A stretch of DNA of 64,000 nucleotides from Geobacter sp. UBA5730 (GCA_002419465.1 DIGE01000004.1:18988-82987); one strand, 5' to 3'. Shown: positions 8,995 to 18,831, counted from the first letter of the stretch. Numbers and translations are program-made. The notes: generated by a model from the letters alone, not told the origin.

Positions 8995-9857
8995 ACCAGC
9001 CACATATCAAAAAAATGGCCGTGATCGGTGTTGGCTTGATCGGCGGTTCCTTTAGCCGCGCCCTCAAGTCTGCGGGTGCCGTGGGGCAGGTGGCCGGTTT
9101 TGACCGTGACCCTGAGAATCTGGCCGAGGCGGTACGGCTGGGTGTGGTTGATACGGCCGCCTCCACTCTGGCAGAAGTGGTGCAAGGTGCTGATCTGGTT
9201 TTCATTGCCGTGCCGGTCGGATCGGTGGCTGCGGTGGTGGCCCAGGTGGCGCCTTTCTTGCCGCCGGGCTGCATTGTTACCGATGGCGGCAGTGTCAAGG
9301 CAGAGGTGGTGCAGGCCTGCGAACCGTTGATGCCGGACGGTACCTTTTTTGTGGGTGGCCATCCGATTGCCGGTACTGAACACTCCGGTGCAGCGGCGGC
9401 CTTTGCTGAGTTGTACCAGGGGCGGCGTTGCATTCTGACCCCCACTGCCACTACCAGTGCTGAAGCGCTGGAGCTGGTGCATCGGCTTTGGTTGGCTACG
9501 GGCTGCCGGGTTGAATGTATGGATGCCCTCACCCACGATCGGGTGTTTGCCGCTGTATCCCATCTGCCTCACATGGTTGCGTACGCCCTGGTGCATGCAG
9601 TGGCCGGTTCCGCCGAGGAGGAGGATTCCATTCTAGCCTTTTCAGCCGGCGGTTTCCGTGACTTTACCCGGATTGCTTCTTCAGATCCTGCCATGTGGCG
9701 GGATATCGCCTTGATGAACCGGGGGGCGTTGTTGGATATGCTTGATCGGTATAGCGTCGAGTTCAATACCCTGCGGGAACATGTGGCCAACGGTGACGGC
9801 CTCTGGCTGGAGGAGTTTTTTCACACCTCCAAGCGTCTGCGGGATGGTATAGCCTAG
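8991..9857 (+). CDS. tyrA: Prephenate dehydrogenase
   Basis: 288 residues overlapping the pheA stop by four bases (ATGA). A Rossmann NAD site VIGVGLIGGSFSRAL begins near residue 11; HPIAGTEHSGA near residue 123 contains the catalytic histidine region of TyrA, and SHLPHMVAYAL near residue 190 is also conserved. Converts prephenate to 4-hydroxyphenylpyruvate. There is no ACT or chorismate mutase domain, so regulation by tyrosine at this enzyme is less certain. Confidence 0.94.
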   Translation: MNQPHIKKMAVIGVGLIGGSFSRALKSAGAVGQVAGFDRDPENLAEAVRLGVVDTAASTLAEVVQGADLVFIAVPVGSVAAVVAQVAPFLPPGCIVTDGGSVKAEVVQACEPLMPDGTFFVGGHPIAGTEHSGAAAAFAELYQGRRCILTPTATTSAEALELVHRLWLATGCRVECMDALTHDRVFAAVSHLPHMVAYALVHAVAGSAEEEDSILAFSAGGFRDFTRIASSDPAMWRDIALMNRGALLDMLDRYSVEFNTLREHVANGDGLWLEEFFHTSKRLRDGIA

Positions 9858-9865
9858 GGGTGAAC

Positions 9866-11170
9866 ATGCACGGACAGCCGCAACCAATGACCATTGTACC
9901 TGCCAAAGCGATTCGGGGCGAACTTGGCGTGCCCGGCGACAAATCCATCTCCCACCGGTCGATCATGCTGGGCTCCCTTGCCAACGGCACGACCAGAATT
10001 ACCAATTTCCTGCGTGGTGAAGACAACTTTTCAACCATGGGTGCCTTTCGTGCCATGGGGGTGGCCATTGAGGATGACGGCCAGACCGTCATGGTACGCG
10101 GCGTTGGTTTGCATGGTTTGCGTGAGCCAGAAGATGTGCTTGATTGTGGCAACTCCGGCACCACCATGCGGCTGATGACCGGCCTGTTGTCGGGCCAACG
10201 TTTTTTTTCGGTGCTGACAGGAGACCAGTATCTGCGCAAGCGTCCCATGAAGCGGGTGACGGAGCCGCTGGCCCGTATGGGGGCGCAGATTGCCGGCCGT
10301 GGCAACGGCACCCTGGCGCCGCTGGCAATCAGCGGTGCGCAGTTGACGGGCATTCACCATCAATCCCCCATTGCCAGCGCCCAGGTCAAATCGGCCCTGA
10401 TGCTGGCCGGTCTGTACGCCGCCGGAGAAACCACCATCACTGAGCCGTCCCTGTCACGTGATCATTCTGAGCGGATGCTGCGTCATTTTGGTGCCAATCT
10501 GGCGAGCTCCGGCACCAACGTTACCCTGTGGGGGGGGCAGGAGTTGCAAGGGCAGGAAATCTGCGTACCTGGCGACATTTCGTCAGCTGCTTTCCTGTTG
10601 GTGGCGGCCCTGATCGTGCCCGGCTCGGAACTGCTGATACGCAATGTGGGAGTAAACCCCACCCGGACCGGCATACTCGACATATTGCAGGCCATGGGAG
10701 GCGATATTGTGCTGCAAGACCAGCGGGATATCTCCGGTGAGCCGGTGGCTGACCTGCTGGTGCGGTCGTCACGGCTGAGAGGGATCGAAATTGGTGGCGA
10801 TGTGGTTCCCAGGGCCATTGATGAGTTTCCGGCCATCTGCGTGGCTGCTGCCTTTGCTGAAGGGACGACCACCCTGCGCGATGCCCATGAACTGCGGGTC
10901 AAGGAGACCGACCGGATCGCCGCCATGGTTGCCAATCTGCGGTTGATCGGAGCCGGCACTATCGAGGAAACTGACGATGGCATGGTCATGCAGGGAGTGG
11001 AATCACTGGTTGGCGGCACCGTTACCAGCTTTGGTGATCACCGGATTGCCATGGCCCTCTCTATAGCCGCTTTGGCTTGTCGTGCTCCGGTCACCGTGGA
11101 TGATGTCTCCTGTGTCGCCACCTCATTCCCCTGCTTTTTTGAGCTGTTAAGCCGGGTTGCGATACGATGA
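9866..11170 (+). CDS. aroA: 3-phosphoshikimate 1-carboxyvinyltransferase (EPSP synthase)
   Basis: 434 residues from ATG 9866; GTG 9860 is possible, but the AGGGG just upstream is correctly placed only for the ATG. Conserved substrate sites: VPGDKSISHRSIMLGSLA near residue 22, GNSGTTMRLMTGLLSG near 94, and KETDRIAAM near 345. Catalyses the sixth step of the shikimate pathway. The stop overlaps cmk by four bases. Confidence 0.95.
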   Translation: MHGQPQPMTIVPAKAIRGELGVPGDKSISHRSIMLGSLANGTTRITNFLRGEDNFSTMGAFRAMGVAIEDDGQTVMVRGVGLHGLREPEDVLDCGNSGTTMRLMTGLLSGQRFFSVLTGDQYLRKRPMKRVTEPLARMGAQIAGRGNGTLAPLAISGAQLTGIHHQSPIASAQVKSALMLAGLYAAGETTITEPSLSRDHSERMLRHFGANLASSGTNVTLWGGQELQGQEICVPGDISSAAFLLVAALIVPGSELLIRNVGVNPTRTGILDILQAMGGDIVLQDQRDISGEPVADLLVRSSRLRGIEIGGDVVPRAIDEFPAICVAAAFAEGTTTLRDAHELRVKETDRIAAMVANLRLIGAGTIEETDDGMVMQGVESLVGGTVTSFGDHRIAMALSIAALACRAPVTVDDVSCVATSFPCFFELLSRVAIR

Positions 11171-11859
11171 AGCGTGATCGGGGTATTATTATCGCCATTG
11201 ACGGTCCTTCCGGGGCCGGTAAGAGTACTCTGGCCAAGGAGCTTGCCAAGCGTCTCGGGTATCTGCATCTGGATACCGGCGCCATGTACCGCGCCATGGC
11301 CTGGTTGGCCCGTGAGACCGGGCTTGACCTAACTGACGAGGTGGCGGTGCGGGCGTTTTGCACAACGGCCGAGATCGAACTACAGCCGCTCAATGGTCAT
11401 AGCCGGGTTTTTGCTAACGGACGTGAGGTGACCGGCGAGATTCGAACCTCGGAGATATCCATGTTGACCTCGCGGATGTCGGCTCTGGCGCCGGTACGTG
11501 AGGCTATGACCCGCCTGCAACGCCGGTTGGGGGCAAAGGGCGGCGTGGTGCTGGAGGGGCGTGATATCGGCACCGTGGTGTTCCCCGATGCCGAACTGAA
11601 GTTTTTTCTGACCGCATCGGCTGAAGAGCGGGGACGCCGACGCTTTCTGGAGCTACAGGGCAAGGGTGATCCGGCCACGTTGCAGGCTACCATCCAGGAT
11701 GTACGGCAGCGCGATGCCCAGGATGCCGGTCGTGAACTGGCTCCGATGAAGCAGGCCGATGATGCCTTGCCGATCGATTCAACCGGTCTATCTATTGATG
11801 ATGTCGTGTCGTTGATGGAGCGGGCCGTTGCAGCCGTAAAATCCGGAAAGGAAGATTGA
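11167..11859 (+). CDS. cmk: Cytidylate kinase
   Basis: 230 residues. The P-loop IDGPSGAGKSTLAKELA (about 10-26) is followed by LDTGAMYRAMAWL, and the bacterial CMP-binding insert and LEGRDIGTVVFPDA are all typical of Cmk. Phosphorylates CMP and dCMP. Sits between aroA and ispH, an order conserved in Geobacter-type genomes, overlapping aroA by four bases. Confidence 0.95.
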   Translation: MKRDRGIIIAIDGPSGAGKSTLAKELAKRLGYLHLDTGAMYRAMAWLARETGLDLTDEVAVRAFCTTAEIELQPLNGHSRVFANGREVTGEIRTSEISMLTSRMSALAPVREAMTRLQRRLGAKGGVVLEGRDIGTVVFPDAELKFFLTASAEERGRRRFLELQGKGDPATLQATIQDVRQRDAQDAGRELAPMKQADDALPIDSTGLSIDDVVSLMERAVAAVKSGKED

Positions 11860-11861
11860 CC

Positions 11862-12707
11862 ATGGAGGTAATACTGGCAAAACGGGCCGGGTTCTGTTTT
11901 GGTGTCAAGCGGGCCACCCAGATGGCCTTTGAGGCGGCCGGCAAGGACCATAAAACCACCTTTACCCTTGGTCCGATTATTCATTCTCCCCAGGTGGTCC
12001 AGAAGCTTGAGGATATGGGGGTTGGTGTGGTGAAGGATCTATCCGGGGTACAGGATGGCACCGTCATTATCCGTTCCCATGGCGTGCTGGCCAGTGAAAT
12101 GGAAGAAGCCCATCACAAGCAGTTGGAAATTGTGGATGCCACCTGCCCTTTTGTGAAGAAGGCCCAGGAGTATGTCAAATATCTCTCGGCAGACGGGTAT
12201 AGTGTGCTGGTGGTTGGTGATGCCGATCATCCCGAGGTACAGGGGATTGTTTCCTACGGTGGCGAGAAGGTCTATGTGGTCGCCTCCGGTGATGAGGTGT
12301 GCAAATTGCCTAAGATGGGCAAGATGGGGGTGGTTGCCCAGACTACCCAATCATTTGACAACCTGAAGAGCGTGGTGACCGAGTGTCTGCGTCGTGGAGG
12401 AGAAGTCAGGGTTTTTAATACGATTTGCGACGCTACGGCGGTGCGCCAGCAGGAGGCCACCGAGCTGGCCCAGCAGGTAGATTGCATGGTGGTGATCGGG
12501 GGGTTCAATAGCGCCAATACCCGGCGCCTGACAGAAATTTGTACTGAACTCCAGCCGCGTACTCACCATATAGAGACCGCTGACGAGCTGAACCCGGATT
12601 GGTTTAAGGGGGTTGGTCGGGTAGGGGTCACGGCTGGCGCTTCAACCCCGAAATGGATTATTGATGATGTGTTGGCACGGCTGGAAGATATCAATAATTC
12701 ACATTGA
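11862..12707 (+). CDS. ispH: 4-hydroxy-3-methylbut-2-enyl diphosphate reductase
   Basis: 281 residues from ATG 11862 (an upstream TTG at 11856 lies within the cmk stop; GGAAAGGAAG is well placed for the ATG). Conserved [4Fe-4S] cysteines appear in KRAGFCFGVKRA (about residue 12), DATCPFVKKAQ (about 95) and NTICDATAVRQQE (about 190), with IIHSPQVV holding the substrate histidine. Last step of the MEP isoprenoid pathway. IspH followed by rpsA is a recurrent bacterial order; in some species the two are fused, here they are separate. Confidence 0.95.
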   Translation: MEVILAKRAGFCFGVKRATQMAFEAAGKDHKTTFTLGPIIHSPQVVQKLEDMGVGVVKDLSGVQDGTVIIRSHGVLASEMEEAHHKQLEIVDATCPFVKKAQEYVKYLSADGYSVLVVGDADHPEVQGIVSYGGEKVYVVASGDEVCKLPKMGKMGVVAQTTQSFDNLKSVVTECLRRGGEVRVFNTICDATAVRQQEATELAQQVDCMVVIGGFNSANTRRLTEICTELQPRTHHIETADELNPDWFKGVGRVGVTAGASTPKWIIDDVLARLEDINNSH

Positions 12708-12799
12708 ATTATAATGTAAAGTATGTAAGAGTAGTTAACTCGCACCTGTTACCGGTTGGCGGTAGCAGGGGGCAAAATTAACCAGGGGGTATGGGGCAC

Positions 12800-14527
12800 A
12801 TGACTGAGGTAAAACGGCTCAACGTTGATATGGATGAGATGGATGTTGAGCACCAAAGTAACGAGTTTGCTGAACTGTTTAGCGCAAGCCTGAAGGAGCA
12901 GAAGGATCGGCCTGAGCGTGACAAAATATGGGAAGGTACGGTTGTTCGTGTTGATCCGGACACGGTGCTGGTTGACGTGGGACGTAAGTCCGAAGGAATT
13001 GTGTCGATCAATGAGTTCAAGGATGCCGAAGGCAATATTAACGTCCAGGTGGGCGATAAGATCAAGGTTATGTCCAGCCGGGAGGGGGGTAACCGCCTTT
13101 CGAAGCGCAAGGCTGATCAGATGGCCGCTTGGGAAACCATCCATGAGTCCGGCGGTGAAGGTGCCATTGTTGAAGGGACGATTGCTGCCAAGACCAATGG
13201 TGGCTTCACGGTAGCTATTGGTGGGGTAAACGCCTTTTTACCGGCCTCCCAGGTGGATATTCGTCCTTCCGGTAACGGCGATGCCTATATCGGCGTTACC
13301 TGCAAATTCAAGGTGATCAGCCTCAATCAGAAGCGGGGCAATATTGTTCTGTCCCGTCGCAGTCTTCTGGAAGAGGAGCGGGCCGAATCCCGCAAGGCCA
13401 CCATGGAGCATCTGACCGAAGGTCAGGTTATGCAGGGTGTGGTTAAAAACCTGACTGAATACGGCGCGTTTGTGGACCTGGGCGGTGTGGACGGACTGCT
13501 GCATGTGACGGACATCTCCTGGGGTCGTGTCAGTAAGCCGGCTGATGTACTCACCTCCGGTCAGGAAGTGACCGTCAAGGTACTCAAGTTTGACCGTGAA
13601 AAAGGCAAGGTGTCCGTTGGCATCAAGCAGACTCTGCCTGATCCCTGGCAGGACCTGGCAGCTCGCTATCCGGTTGGAACCCGGGTTGTCGGCCGGGTTG
13701 TCAGCCTGATGGAATACGGTGCCTTTGTGGAGCTGGAGTCCGGTATTGAAGGCCTGGTGCATGTTTCTGAAATGTCCTGGACCAAGCGAGTTCGCAAGGC
13801 CGGTGACATGTTGAATGTGGGCGATCAGGTCGAGGTGGTGGTACTCGGCGTCGATCTGCAAAACCGCAAGATCTCACTGGGGCTTAAGCAGATCAGTGAC
13901 AACCCTTGGCAGTCCATTGCCGACCGTTACCCGGTAGGCACCAAGCTTGAGGGCCAAATCAAAAACATGACCGACTTCGGTATGTTTATCGGAATCGAAG
14001 ACGGCATTGACGGCCTGGTGCATGTCTCCGACATCTCCTGGACCAAGCGGATCAAGCATCCTGGCGATGTTTATGCGAAGGGTGACCTGATTCAGGCAGT
14101 TGTGCTGAAGGTTGATCCCCAGAACGAGCGTGTTTCGCTGGGCATCAAGCAGCTGCTGCCGGACCCCTGGTCACTGGTGCCCCAGAAGTATGCTCCCGGC
14201 ACCCGTCTGACCGGTAAAGTGGCCTCCACTACCGATTTTGGTGTGTTTGTCGAGATCGAGGAGGGGATTGAAGGTCTGATCCACGTCTCCGAACTTTCCC
14301 GTGAAAAAGTGCCCAGCGCCAAGGATTTTGTCCAGGTAGGCGACGCCATTGAGGCGGTTGTGCTGAGTGCCGACCCCAAGGAACGCCGTATCTCCCTGTC
14401 GGTCAAGGGATTGCAGGCAGCAACCGAGAAGGCTGAGTTCGAGTCCTATCTGGGTAGCCAGGGTCAGGCCACTTCAAATCTGGGTGATCTGCTCAAAAGC
14501 CGTATGGATAAGGCTCAAAACGGTTAA
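12800..14527 (+). CDS. rpsA: 30S ribosomal protein S1
   Basis: 575 residues from ATG 12800. ATG 12791 is in frame but sits one base after the AGGGGG and cannot use it. Six S1 repeats can be followed; the last four carry the strongest copies, for example GRVVSLMEYGAFVELESGIE, with HVSEMSW/HVSDISW after each. Binds mRNA leaders and delivers them to the ribosome. Length matches the six-repeat type of Gram-negative bacteria. About 90 bp separate it from ispH, with an AT-rich stretch that may hold its own promoter. Confidence 0.94.
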   Translation: MTEVKRLNVDMDEMDVEHQSNEFAELFSASLKEQKDRPERDKIWEGTVVRVDPDTVLVDVGRKSEGIVSINEFKDAEGNINVQVGDKIKVMSSREGGNRLSKRKADQMAAWETIHESGGEGAIVEGTIAAKTNGGFTVAIGGVNAFLPASQVDIRPSGNGDAYIGVTCKFKVISLNQKRGNIVLSRRSLLEEERAESRKATMEHLTEGQVMQGVVKNLTEYGAFVDLGGVDGLLHVTDISWGRVSKPADVLTSGQEVTVKVLKFDREKGKVSVGIKQTLPDPWQDLAARYPVGTRVVGRVVSLMEYGAFVELESGIEGLVHVSEMSWTKRVRKAGDMLNVGDQVEVVVLGVDLQNRKISLGLKQISDNPWQSIADRYPVGTKLEGQIKNMTDFGMFIGIEDGIDGLVHVSDISWTKRIKHPGDVYAKGDLIQAVVLKVDPQNERVSLGIKQLLPDPWSLVPQKYAPGTRLTGKVASTTDFGVFVEIEEGIEGLIHVSELSREKVPSAKDFVQVGDAIEAVVLSADPKERRISLSVKGLQAATEKAEFESYLGSQGQATSNLGDLLKSRMDKAQNG

Positions 14528-14561
14528 TGTTGTTTCTGTTGCACCGGTAGCAGCTACTATG

Positions 14562-14599
14562 GTCAGGGGTGCGTCTCGTTGCGTGCCCCTGACTTTTTT
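14562..14599 (+). terminator. Rho-independent terminator after rpsA
   Basis: GTCAGGGG pairs with CCCCTGAC around a 16-nt loop, followed by six T. It precedes the first tRNA-Leu by seven bases. Confidence 0.75.
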
Positions 14600-14606
14600 G
14601 GCATTG

Positions 14607-14693
14607 GCGGGCATGGTGGAATTGGTAGACACAAGGGACTTAAAATCCCTCGGTAGCGATACTGTGCCGGTTCGATCCCGGCTGCCCGCACCA
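14607..14693 (+). tRNA. tRNA-Leu (anticodon TAA)
   Basis: 87 nt with encoded CCA and the long variable arm of class II tRNAs. Acceptor GCGGGCA/TGCCCGC, anticodon stem AGGGA/TCCCT around CTTAAAA, T-arm GGTTCGATCCC. Confidence 0.96.
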
Positions 14694-14771
14694 CTTAACT
14701 GTATACCGGTTAACCAGAATTTATCTTGACGTACCACCCCTTTTCCCATAACTTTAATTTTTCTTTTTTGT

Positions 14772-14854
14772 GCGAGGGTGGCGGAATTGGCAGACGCACC
14801 AGACTTAGGATCTGGCGGGCAACCGTAGGGGTTCGACTCCCCTCTCTCGCACCA
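14772..14854 (+). tRNA. tRNA-Leu (anticodon TAG)
   Basis: 83 nt with CCA. Acceptor GCGAGGG/CTCTCGC (one G-U), anticodon stem CCAGA/TCTGG around CTTAGGA, T-arm GGTTCGACTCC. Lies 78 bp after the other tRNA-Leu and 40 bp before tig; a TTGACG box upstream may belong to its promoter. Confidence 0.95.
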
Positions 14855-14894
14855 TTTACTATCGGTTCAAATTCCATTTAAGCGAGGAACTGTG

Positions 14895-16214
14895 ATGCAG
14901 GTTCAGGTAGAAGAGATCAGCGCAGTCAAGCGAAAGGTCAGTGTTGAGGTTCCCGCCGAGCGTGTTAATGCCGAGATTGACAAGGCGTTCGCAGGTATTC
15001 AGAAAAAAGCCACCCTGTCTGGTTTTCGCAAGGGTAAGGCTCCTCTGCCGATGATCAAGAAGCTTTATCGTGGCGCTATGCAGGACGAGGTGATGCGCCG
15101 CCTGTACGAGCAGACCCTGTTCACTGCCCTTGATGAACACAAGCTTGAGCCGGTTGACGCACCCATGATCCAGGATATGCCCCAGGTGGAGGAGGGAACC
15201 CCCTTCAAGTATGCAGCCCTGGTGGAGATAATGCCCCAGATCCTGCTCAATGAATACAAGGGATTGATAGTAAAAAAAGAGCGCTATACTGCCAATCCTG
15301 AGGCCGTGGAGGCCGAGATTGAACGGATGCGCGAGAATATGGCCCAGTTGGCGCCGGTTGACGATGGCGTGGTAGAAAATGGCCAGACGGTCAGCGTCGA
15401 TTACAGCTTCAAGGTTGCCGGGCATCCCGAGGAGGATTCCTCCGGTCAGGATACGCAGGTCGAGGTGGAAACAGGCCGTTTGCTGCCCGGTCTGGCTGAG
15501 GGTTTGCTTGGCATGCGGATTGGCGAGACCAAGGAGATTGCGGTCACCCTGCCGGAGGGTCATGCCAATGCTGCCCTTGCCGGTCAGCAGGGCATCTTTA
15601 CGGTCACCCTGAAAGAGATCAAGAAAAAAGAGTTGCCTGAGCTGAATGATGAGTTTGCCCAGCAGTTCGGCGACTTTGAGACCTTGGCGGATATGCGCGT
15701 TAAGTTGGCAGAGATGCGTGAGCAGCAGGAGCTGGAGCGAATCAATACCGAGCTAAAGGTGCGGGTGATTGATGCCCTGATCGCCAAAAATCCCCTTGAT
15801 GTCCCTGACTCGATGGTGCGTCGTCAGGTCGAGTTTATGCTGGAAAACATGAAGCAACGCCTGCAGAGCCAGCGTCTTTCCCTTGAAATGATGGGACTCG
15901 ACGAAGAGAGCTTCAAGGCTCGCTACTGGGCGGAGGCGACCCAGAAGGTTAAGGGCGGTCTGCTGGTAATGGCACTGGTTGAAAAGGAAGCTATCGCCGT
16001 GGCCGATGAGGATCTGGAAGCCCGCTACACCAAAATTGCAGCAGGCAACGAGGATATGCTGGGTCGGATTCGTGAATTTTATGCCGGACAGGCCAATGCT
16101 CGTAACTCGTTACTGGCTGAACTGAAGGAAGAGAAGGCGATCGCCTTTTTGCTGGAGCAGGCTCAGGTTTCCGATGTTGATGCCGCAGAGCTGGCTCAAG
16201 AAACTGCAGCCTAG
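14895..16214 (+). CDS. tig: Trigger factor
   Basis: 439 residues from ATG 14895 (GTG 14892 adds one residue; GCGAGG upstream fits the ATG). The ribosome-binding tail has the signature GFRKGKAPLPMIKK near residue 44 (family GFRKGKxP), followed by an FKBP-type domain starting around VSVDYSFKV and a long helical C-terminal chaperone domain. Cotranslational folding factor on the ribosomal exit tunnel. Followed by clpP and clpX, the classic order. Confidence 0.95.
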   Translation: MQVQVEEISAVKRKVSVEVPAERVNAEIDKAFAGIQKKATLSGFRKGKAPLPMIKKLYRGAMQDEVMRRLYEQTLFTALDEHKLEPVDAPMIQDMPQVEEGTPFKYAALVEIMPQILLNEYKGLIVKKERYTANPEAVEAEIERMRENMAQLAPVDDGVVENGQTVSVDYSFKVAGHPEEDSSGQDTQVEVETGRLLPGLAEGLLGMRIGETKEIAVTLPEGHANAALAGQQGIFTVTLKEIKKKELPELNDEFAQQFGDFETLADMRVKLAEMREQQELERINTELKVRVIDALIAKNPLDVPDSMVRRQVEFMLENMKQRLQSQRLSLEMMGLDEESFKARYWAEATQKVKGGLLVMALVEKEAIAVADEDLEARYTKIAAGNEDMLGRIREFYAGQANARNSLLAELKEEKAIAFLLEQAQVSDVDAAELAQETAA

Positions 16215-16225
16215 AGGAGTAGCCT

Positions 16226-16825
16226 ATGTATGTCCCGATGGTGGTGGAACAGTCCGGTCGTGGTGAACGGGCTTACGATATCTATTCCCGTCTGCTGAAG
16301 GAGCGGATTGTCTTTCTGGGCGGCGAGATCAATGATCAGGTGGCGGATCTGATTATCGCCCAGATGCTGTTTCTGGAGGCCGAGGACCCGGACAAGGATA
16401 TCCATCTGTATATCAACTCACCCGGTGGGGTGGTCACCTCTGGCATGGCAATTTTTGACACAATGCGCTACATCAAGGCCCCGGTCTCGACGATCTGTAT
16501 CGGTCAGGCAGCCTCCATGGGGGCACTGTTGCTGACCGCAGGTGAGAAGGGCAAGCGTTATGCACTGCCCCATGCCCGGATTATGATCCATCAGCCGCTG
16601 GGCGGTTTCAGCGGACAGGCTACCGACATCAAGATTCACGCTGAAGAAATCTTGCGGATGAAGCATGAGCTGAACGGTATTCTTGCCGATCTCTCCGGTC
16701 AAGCGATTGAAAAGGTTGAGAACGACACGGAGCGTGACTACTTCATGTCTGCCGAGGATGCTAAAAAGTATGGCTTGATTGATGGTGTCATGGACCGCCG
16801 TTCTGATGCCGGAGGTGCGGCATGA
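16226..16825 (+). CDS. clpP: ATP-dependent Clp protease, proteolytic subunit
   Basis: 199 residues, typical length. Serine nucleophile in [11 protein letters not shown] (about residue 98), histidine in [10 protein letters not shown] (about 122) and aspartate further on complete the catalytic triad. MYVPMVVEQ at the start is the short propeptide region. Forms the tetradecameric chamber that degrades proteins delivered by ClpX, encoded immediately after with a four-base overlap. Confidence 0.96.
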   Translation: MYVPMVVEQSGRGERAYDIYSRLLKERIVFLGGEINDQVADLIIAQMLFLEAEDPDKDIHLYINSPGGVVTSGMAIFDTMRYIKAPVSTICIGQAASMGALLLTAGEKGKRYALPHARIMIHQPLGGFSGQATDIKIHAEEILRMKHELNGILADLSGQAIEKVENDTERDYFMSAEDAKKYGLIDGVMDRRSDAGGAA

Positions 16826-18081
16826 GTAAACGGGATGTCGGTCAGGAAAACTTGATCTGCTCCTTCTGCGGCAAAACCCAGGAAGAGGTCAGAAAGCTGA
16901 TTGCAGGTCCGGCGGTCTACATCTGCGATGAATGTATCGAGCTGTGCAACGACATCATCGCCGAAGAGATCCGGATGGAAGATGCTTTGGGGCCCGATGT
17001 CAAAAAGCTTCCCAAGCCACGTGAAATAAAGGAATTCCTCGATGAGTACGTGGTTGGCCAGGAAATGGCCAAAAAGGTGCTTTCCGTAGCGGTTTACAAC
17101 CACTACAAACGTATTGAGAGTCAGCCCAAGCCGGGTGATGTAGAGATGCAGAAGAGCAATATCCTGATCCTGGGCCCCACCGGCTCAGGTAAAACCCTGC
17201 TGGCTCAGACTCTGGCCCGGATTCTCAAGGTACCTTTTGCCATGGCCGATGCAACCAACCTGACTGAGGCCGGTTATGTTGGCGAGGATGTGGAAAATAT
17301 CATCCTGTCACTTTTGCAGGCCGCTGACTATGATGTCGAGCGGGCCCAGAAGGGGATCGTCTACATCGATGAGATCGACAAGATAGCCCGCAAGGCTGAC
17401 TCGCCATCGTTAACCCGGGATGTCTCGGGCGAAGGGGTGCAGCAGGCATTGTTGAAGATCATCGAAGGGACCGTTGCCAGCATCCCCCCCAAGGGCGGCC
17501 GTAAACACCCCCAGCAGGAGTTTTTGAAGGTGGATACCACCAACATCCTGTTTATCTGTGGCGGTGCCTTTGCCGGTCTGGATGGTGTGATCCAGCAACG
17601 TATCGGCAAAAAGACCCTGGGCTTCGGGGCTGATGTCAGAAAGCGTGAAGAGAAAAAGGCCGGTGAACTGCTGTTGCAGGTCACTCCCGAGGATCTGTTA
17701 AAGTACGGCTATATCCCTGAGTTTATTGGGCGTCTCCCCATGCTGGCCAGTCTGACTGAGCTTGATGAGGATGCCTTGGTGCAAATTCTGACCGAGCCCA
17801 AAAACGCTCTGTCCAAGCAGTACCAGAAGTTGTTGGAGATGGAAGGGGTGCGGTTGCGTTTTTCCGATGGCGCACTGGTTGCCATTGCCAGGGAGGCGAT
17901 CAAGCGTAACACCGGCGCTCGTGGTTTGCGTGCGATTCTGGAAGGCGCAATGCTTGATATCATGTACGAAATTCCGTCACAGCAGCTACTGCGTGAGGTG
18001 GTGATCAGTGAAGAAGTGATCTATCGCCGAGAGCGTCCGTTACTGGTCTACGACCAGACAACCGCCTCCGCAGCGGCGTAA
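16822..18081 (+). CDS. clpX: ATP-dependent Clp protease, ATP-binding subunit ClpX
   Basis: 419 residues. N-terminal zinc-binding domain with CSFCGKTQ and CDECIELC (four cysteines, residues 13-41), then AAA+ module: Walker [13 protein letters not shown] (about 115), Walker [13 protein letters not shown] (about 177), sensor residues and [15 protein letters not shown] in the small domain. The ClpP-docking loop is LGFG rather than IGFG, a common variant. Unfolds tagged proteins and feeds them to ClpP. Confidence 0.96.
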   Translation: MSKRDVGQENLICSFCGKTQEEVRKLIAGPAVYICDECIELCNDIIAEEIRMEDALGPDVKKLPKPREIKEFLDEYVVGQEMAKKVLSVAVYNHYKRIESQPKPGDVEMQKSNILILGPTGSGKTLLAQTLARILKVPFAMADATNLTEAGYVGEDVENIILSLLQAADYDVERAQKGIVYIDEIDKIARKADSPSLTRDVSGEGVQQALLKIIEGTVASIPPKGGRKHPQQEFLKVDTTNILFICGGAFAGLDGVIQQRIGKKTLGFGADVRKREEKKAGELLLQVTPEDLLKYGYIPEFIGRLPMLASLTELDEDALVQILTEPKNALSKQYQKLLEMEGVRLRFSDGALVAIAREAIKRNTGARGLRAILEGAMLDIMYEIPSQQLLREVVISEEVIYRRERPLLVYDQTTASAAA

Positions 18082-18096
18082 AACCTGAAAAAGTGC

Positions 18097-18126
18097 TTGA
18101 CACCGTCAAACACGATCTGGTAAAGA
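18097..18126 (+). promoter_or_regulatory. Putative sigma-70 promoter of hup
   Basis: TTGACA (18097-18102) and TAAAGA (18121-18126), 18-bp spacer, 47 bp before the HU start. The -10 box is imperfect. Confidence 0.4.
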
Positions 18127-18172
18127 CGACAACGCTTCACAACTTCTCTTTACTAATTCCAGGAGGTGTCAC

Positions 18173-18451
18173 GTGACGAAAGCTGAACTGATTACCGCTG
18201 TTGCCGAAAAAGCCGGTTTGAAGAAAGTCGAAGCAGAGAAGGCCGTATCTGCCTTCATCGCAACCGTAACCGCCGCTCTCAAAAAGGGCGACAAGCTGAG
18301 CCTGGTTGGTTTCGGCACCTTCAGCACCAACAAGCGTGCTGCTCGTAAGGGTCAAAACCCCCAGACCGGCAAGAAGATCACCATTCCTGCCGCTACCGTG
18401 CCCAAGTTCAAGCCGGGTAAGACTCTGAAGGAAGCGGTAAACAAGAAATAA
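18173..18451 (+). CDS. DNA-binding protein HU
   Basis: 92 residues from GTG 18173, four bases after a very strong AGGAGGTG. MTKAELITAVAEKAGL at the start and ARKGQNPQTGKKITIP near residue 58 (the DNA-intercalating arm) are the HU/IHF signature; the sequence is HU-like rather than IHF-like in the arm and has its own IHF-alpha paralogue at 32470. Bends and compacts DNA. A hup gene downstream of clpX (often with lon between) is common; lon is absent here. Confidence 0.93.
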   Translation: MTKAELITAVAEKAGLKKVEAEKAVSAFIATVTAALKKGDKLSLVGFGTFSTNKRAARKGQNPQTGKKITIPAATVPKFKPGKTLKEAVNKK

Positions 18452-18475
18452 TCAGCTTCTCGTCGTTCGTTTATT

Positions 18476-18552
18476 GGGGTTGTAGCTCAGTTGGTTAGAG
18501 TGCCGGCCTGTCACGCCGGAGGTCGCGGGTTCGAGCCCCGTCAACCCCGCCA
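18476..18552 (+). tRNA. tRNA-Asp (anticodon GTC), copy 1
   Basis: 77 nt with CCA. Acceptor GGGGTTG/CAACCCC, G discriminator, anticodon stem CCGGC/GCCGG around CTGTCAC, T-arm GGTTCGAGCCC. Identical to the copy at 18747. Confidence 0.96.
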
Positions 18553-18567
18553 TTACCTGTAGTAATC

Positions 18568-18643
18568 GGGTGAATAGCTCAGCTGGGAGAGCGCCAGCCT
18601 TACAAGCTGGATGTCGGGGGTTCGATCCCCTCTTCACCCACCA
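18568..18643 (+). tRNA. tRNA-Val (anticodon TAC)
   Basis: 76 nt with CCA. Acceptor GGGTGAA/TTCACCC, anticodon stem CCAGC/GCTGG around CTTACAA, T-arm GGTTCGATCCC. 15 bp after tRNA-Asp, so cotranscribed. Confidence 0.96.
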
Positions 18644-18654
18644 AGAAACAGGGA

Positions 18655-18680
18655 GGGAAAAGGCGACTTTTCCCTTTTTT
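18655..18680 (+). terminator. Rho-independent terminator after tRNA-Val
   Basis: GGGAAAAG pairs perfectly with CTTTTCCC around GCGA, then six T. Confidence 0.9.
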
Positions 18681-18746
18681 CTCGAACCAGCAAGCAGGGG
18701 CCGGGTGGTTACCGGCCAAGGCAGAACCATAGTTCTGTACCTGTAA

Positions 18747-18823
18747 GGGGTTGTAGCTCAGTTGGTTAGAGTGCCGGCCTGTCACGCCGGAGGTCGCGGG
18801 TTCGAGCCCCGTCAACCCCGCCA
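18747..18823 (+). tRNA. tRNA-Asp (anticodon GTC), copy 2
   Basis: Base-for-base repeat of the tRNA at 18476, 271 bp downstream. It has its own terminator, so it is a separate transcript. Confidence 0.96.
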
Positions 18824-18831
18824 TAATCTTC

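Noticed and set aside
18476..18823. CRISPR or mobile repeat suggested by the repeated 77-bp block
   Set aside because: The repeats are two complete identical tRNA-Asp genes; duplication of the gene explains them.
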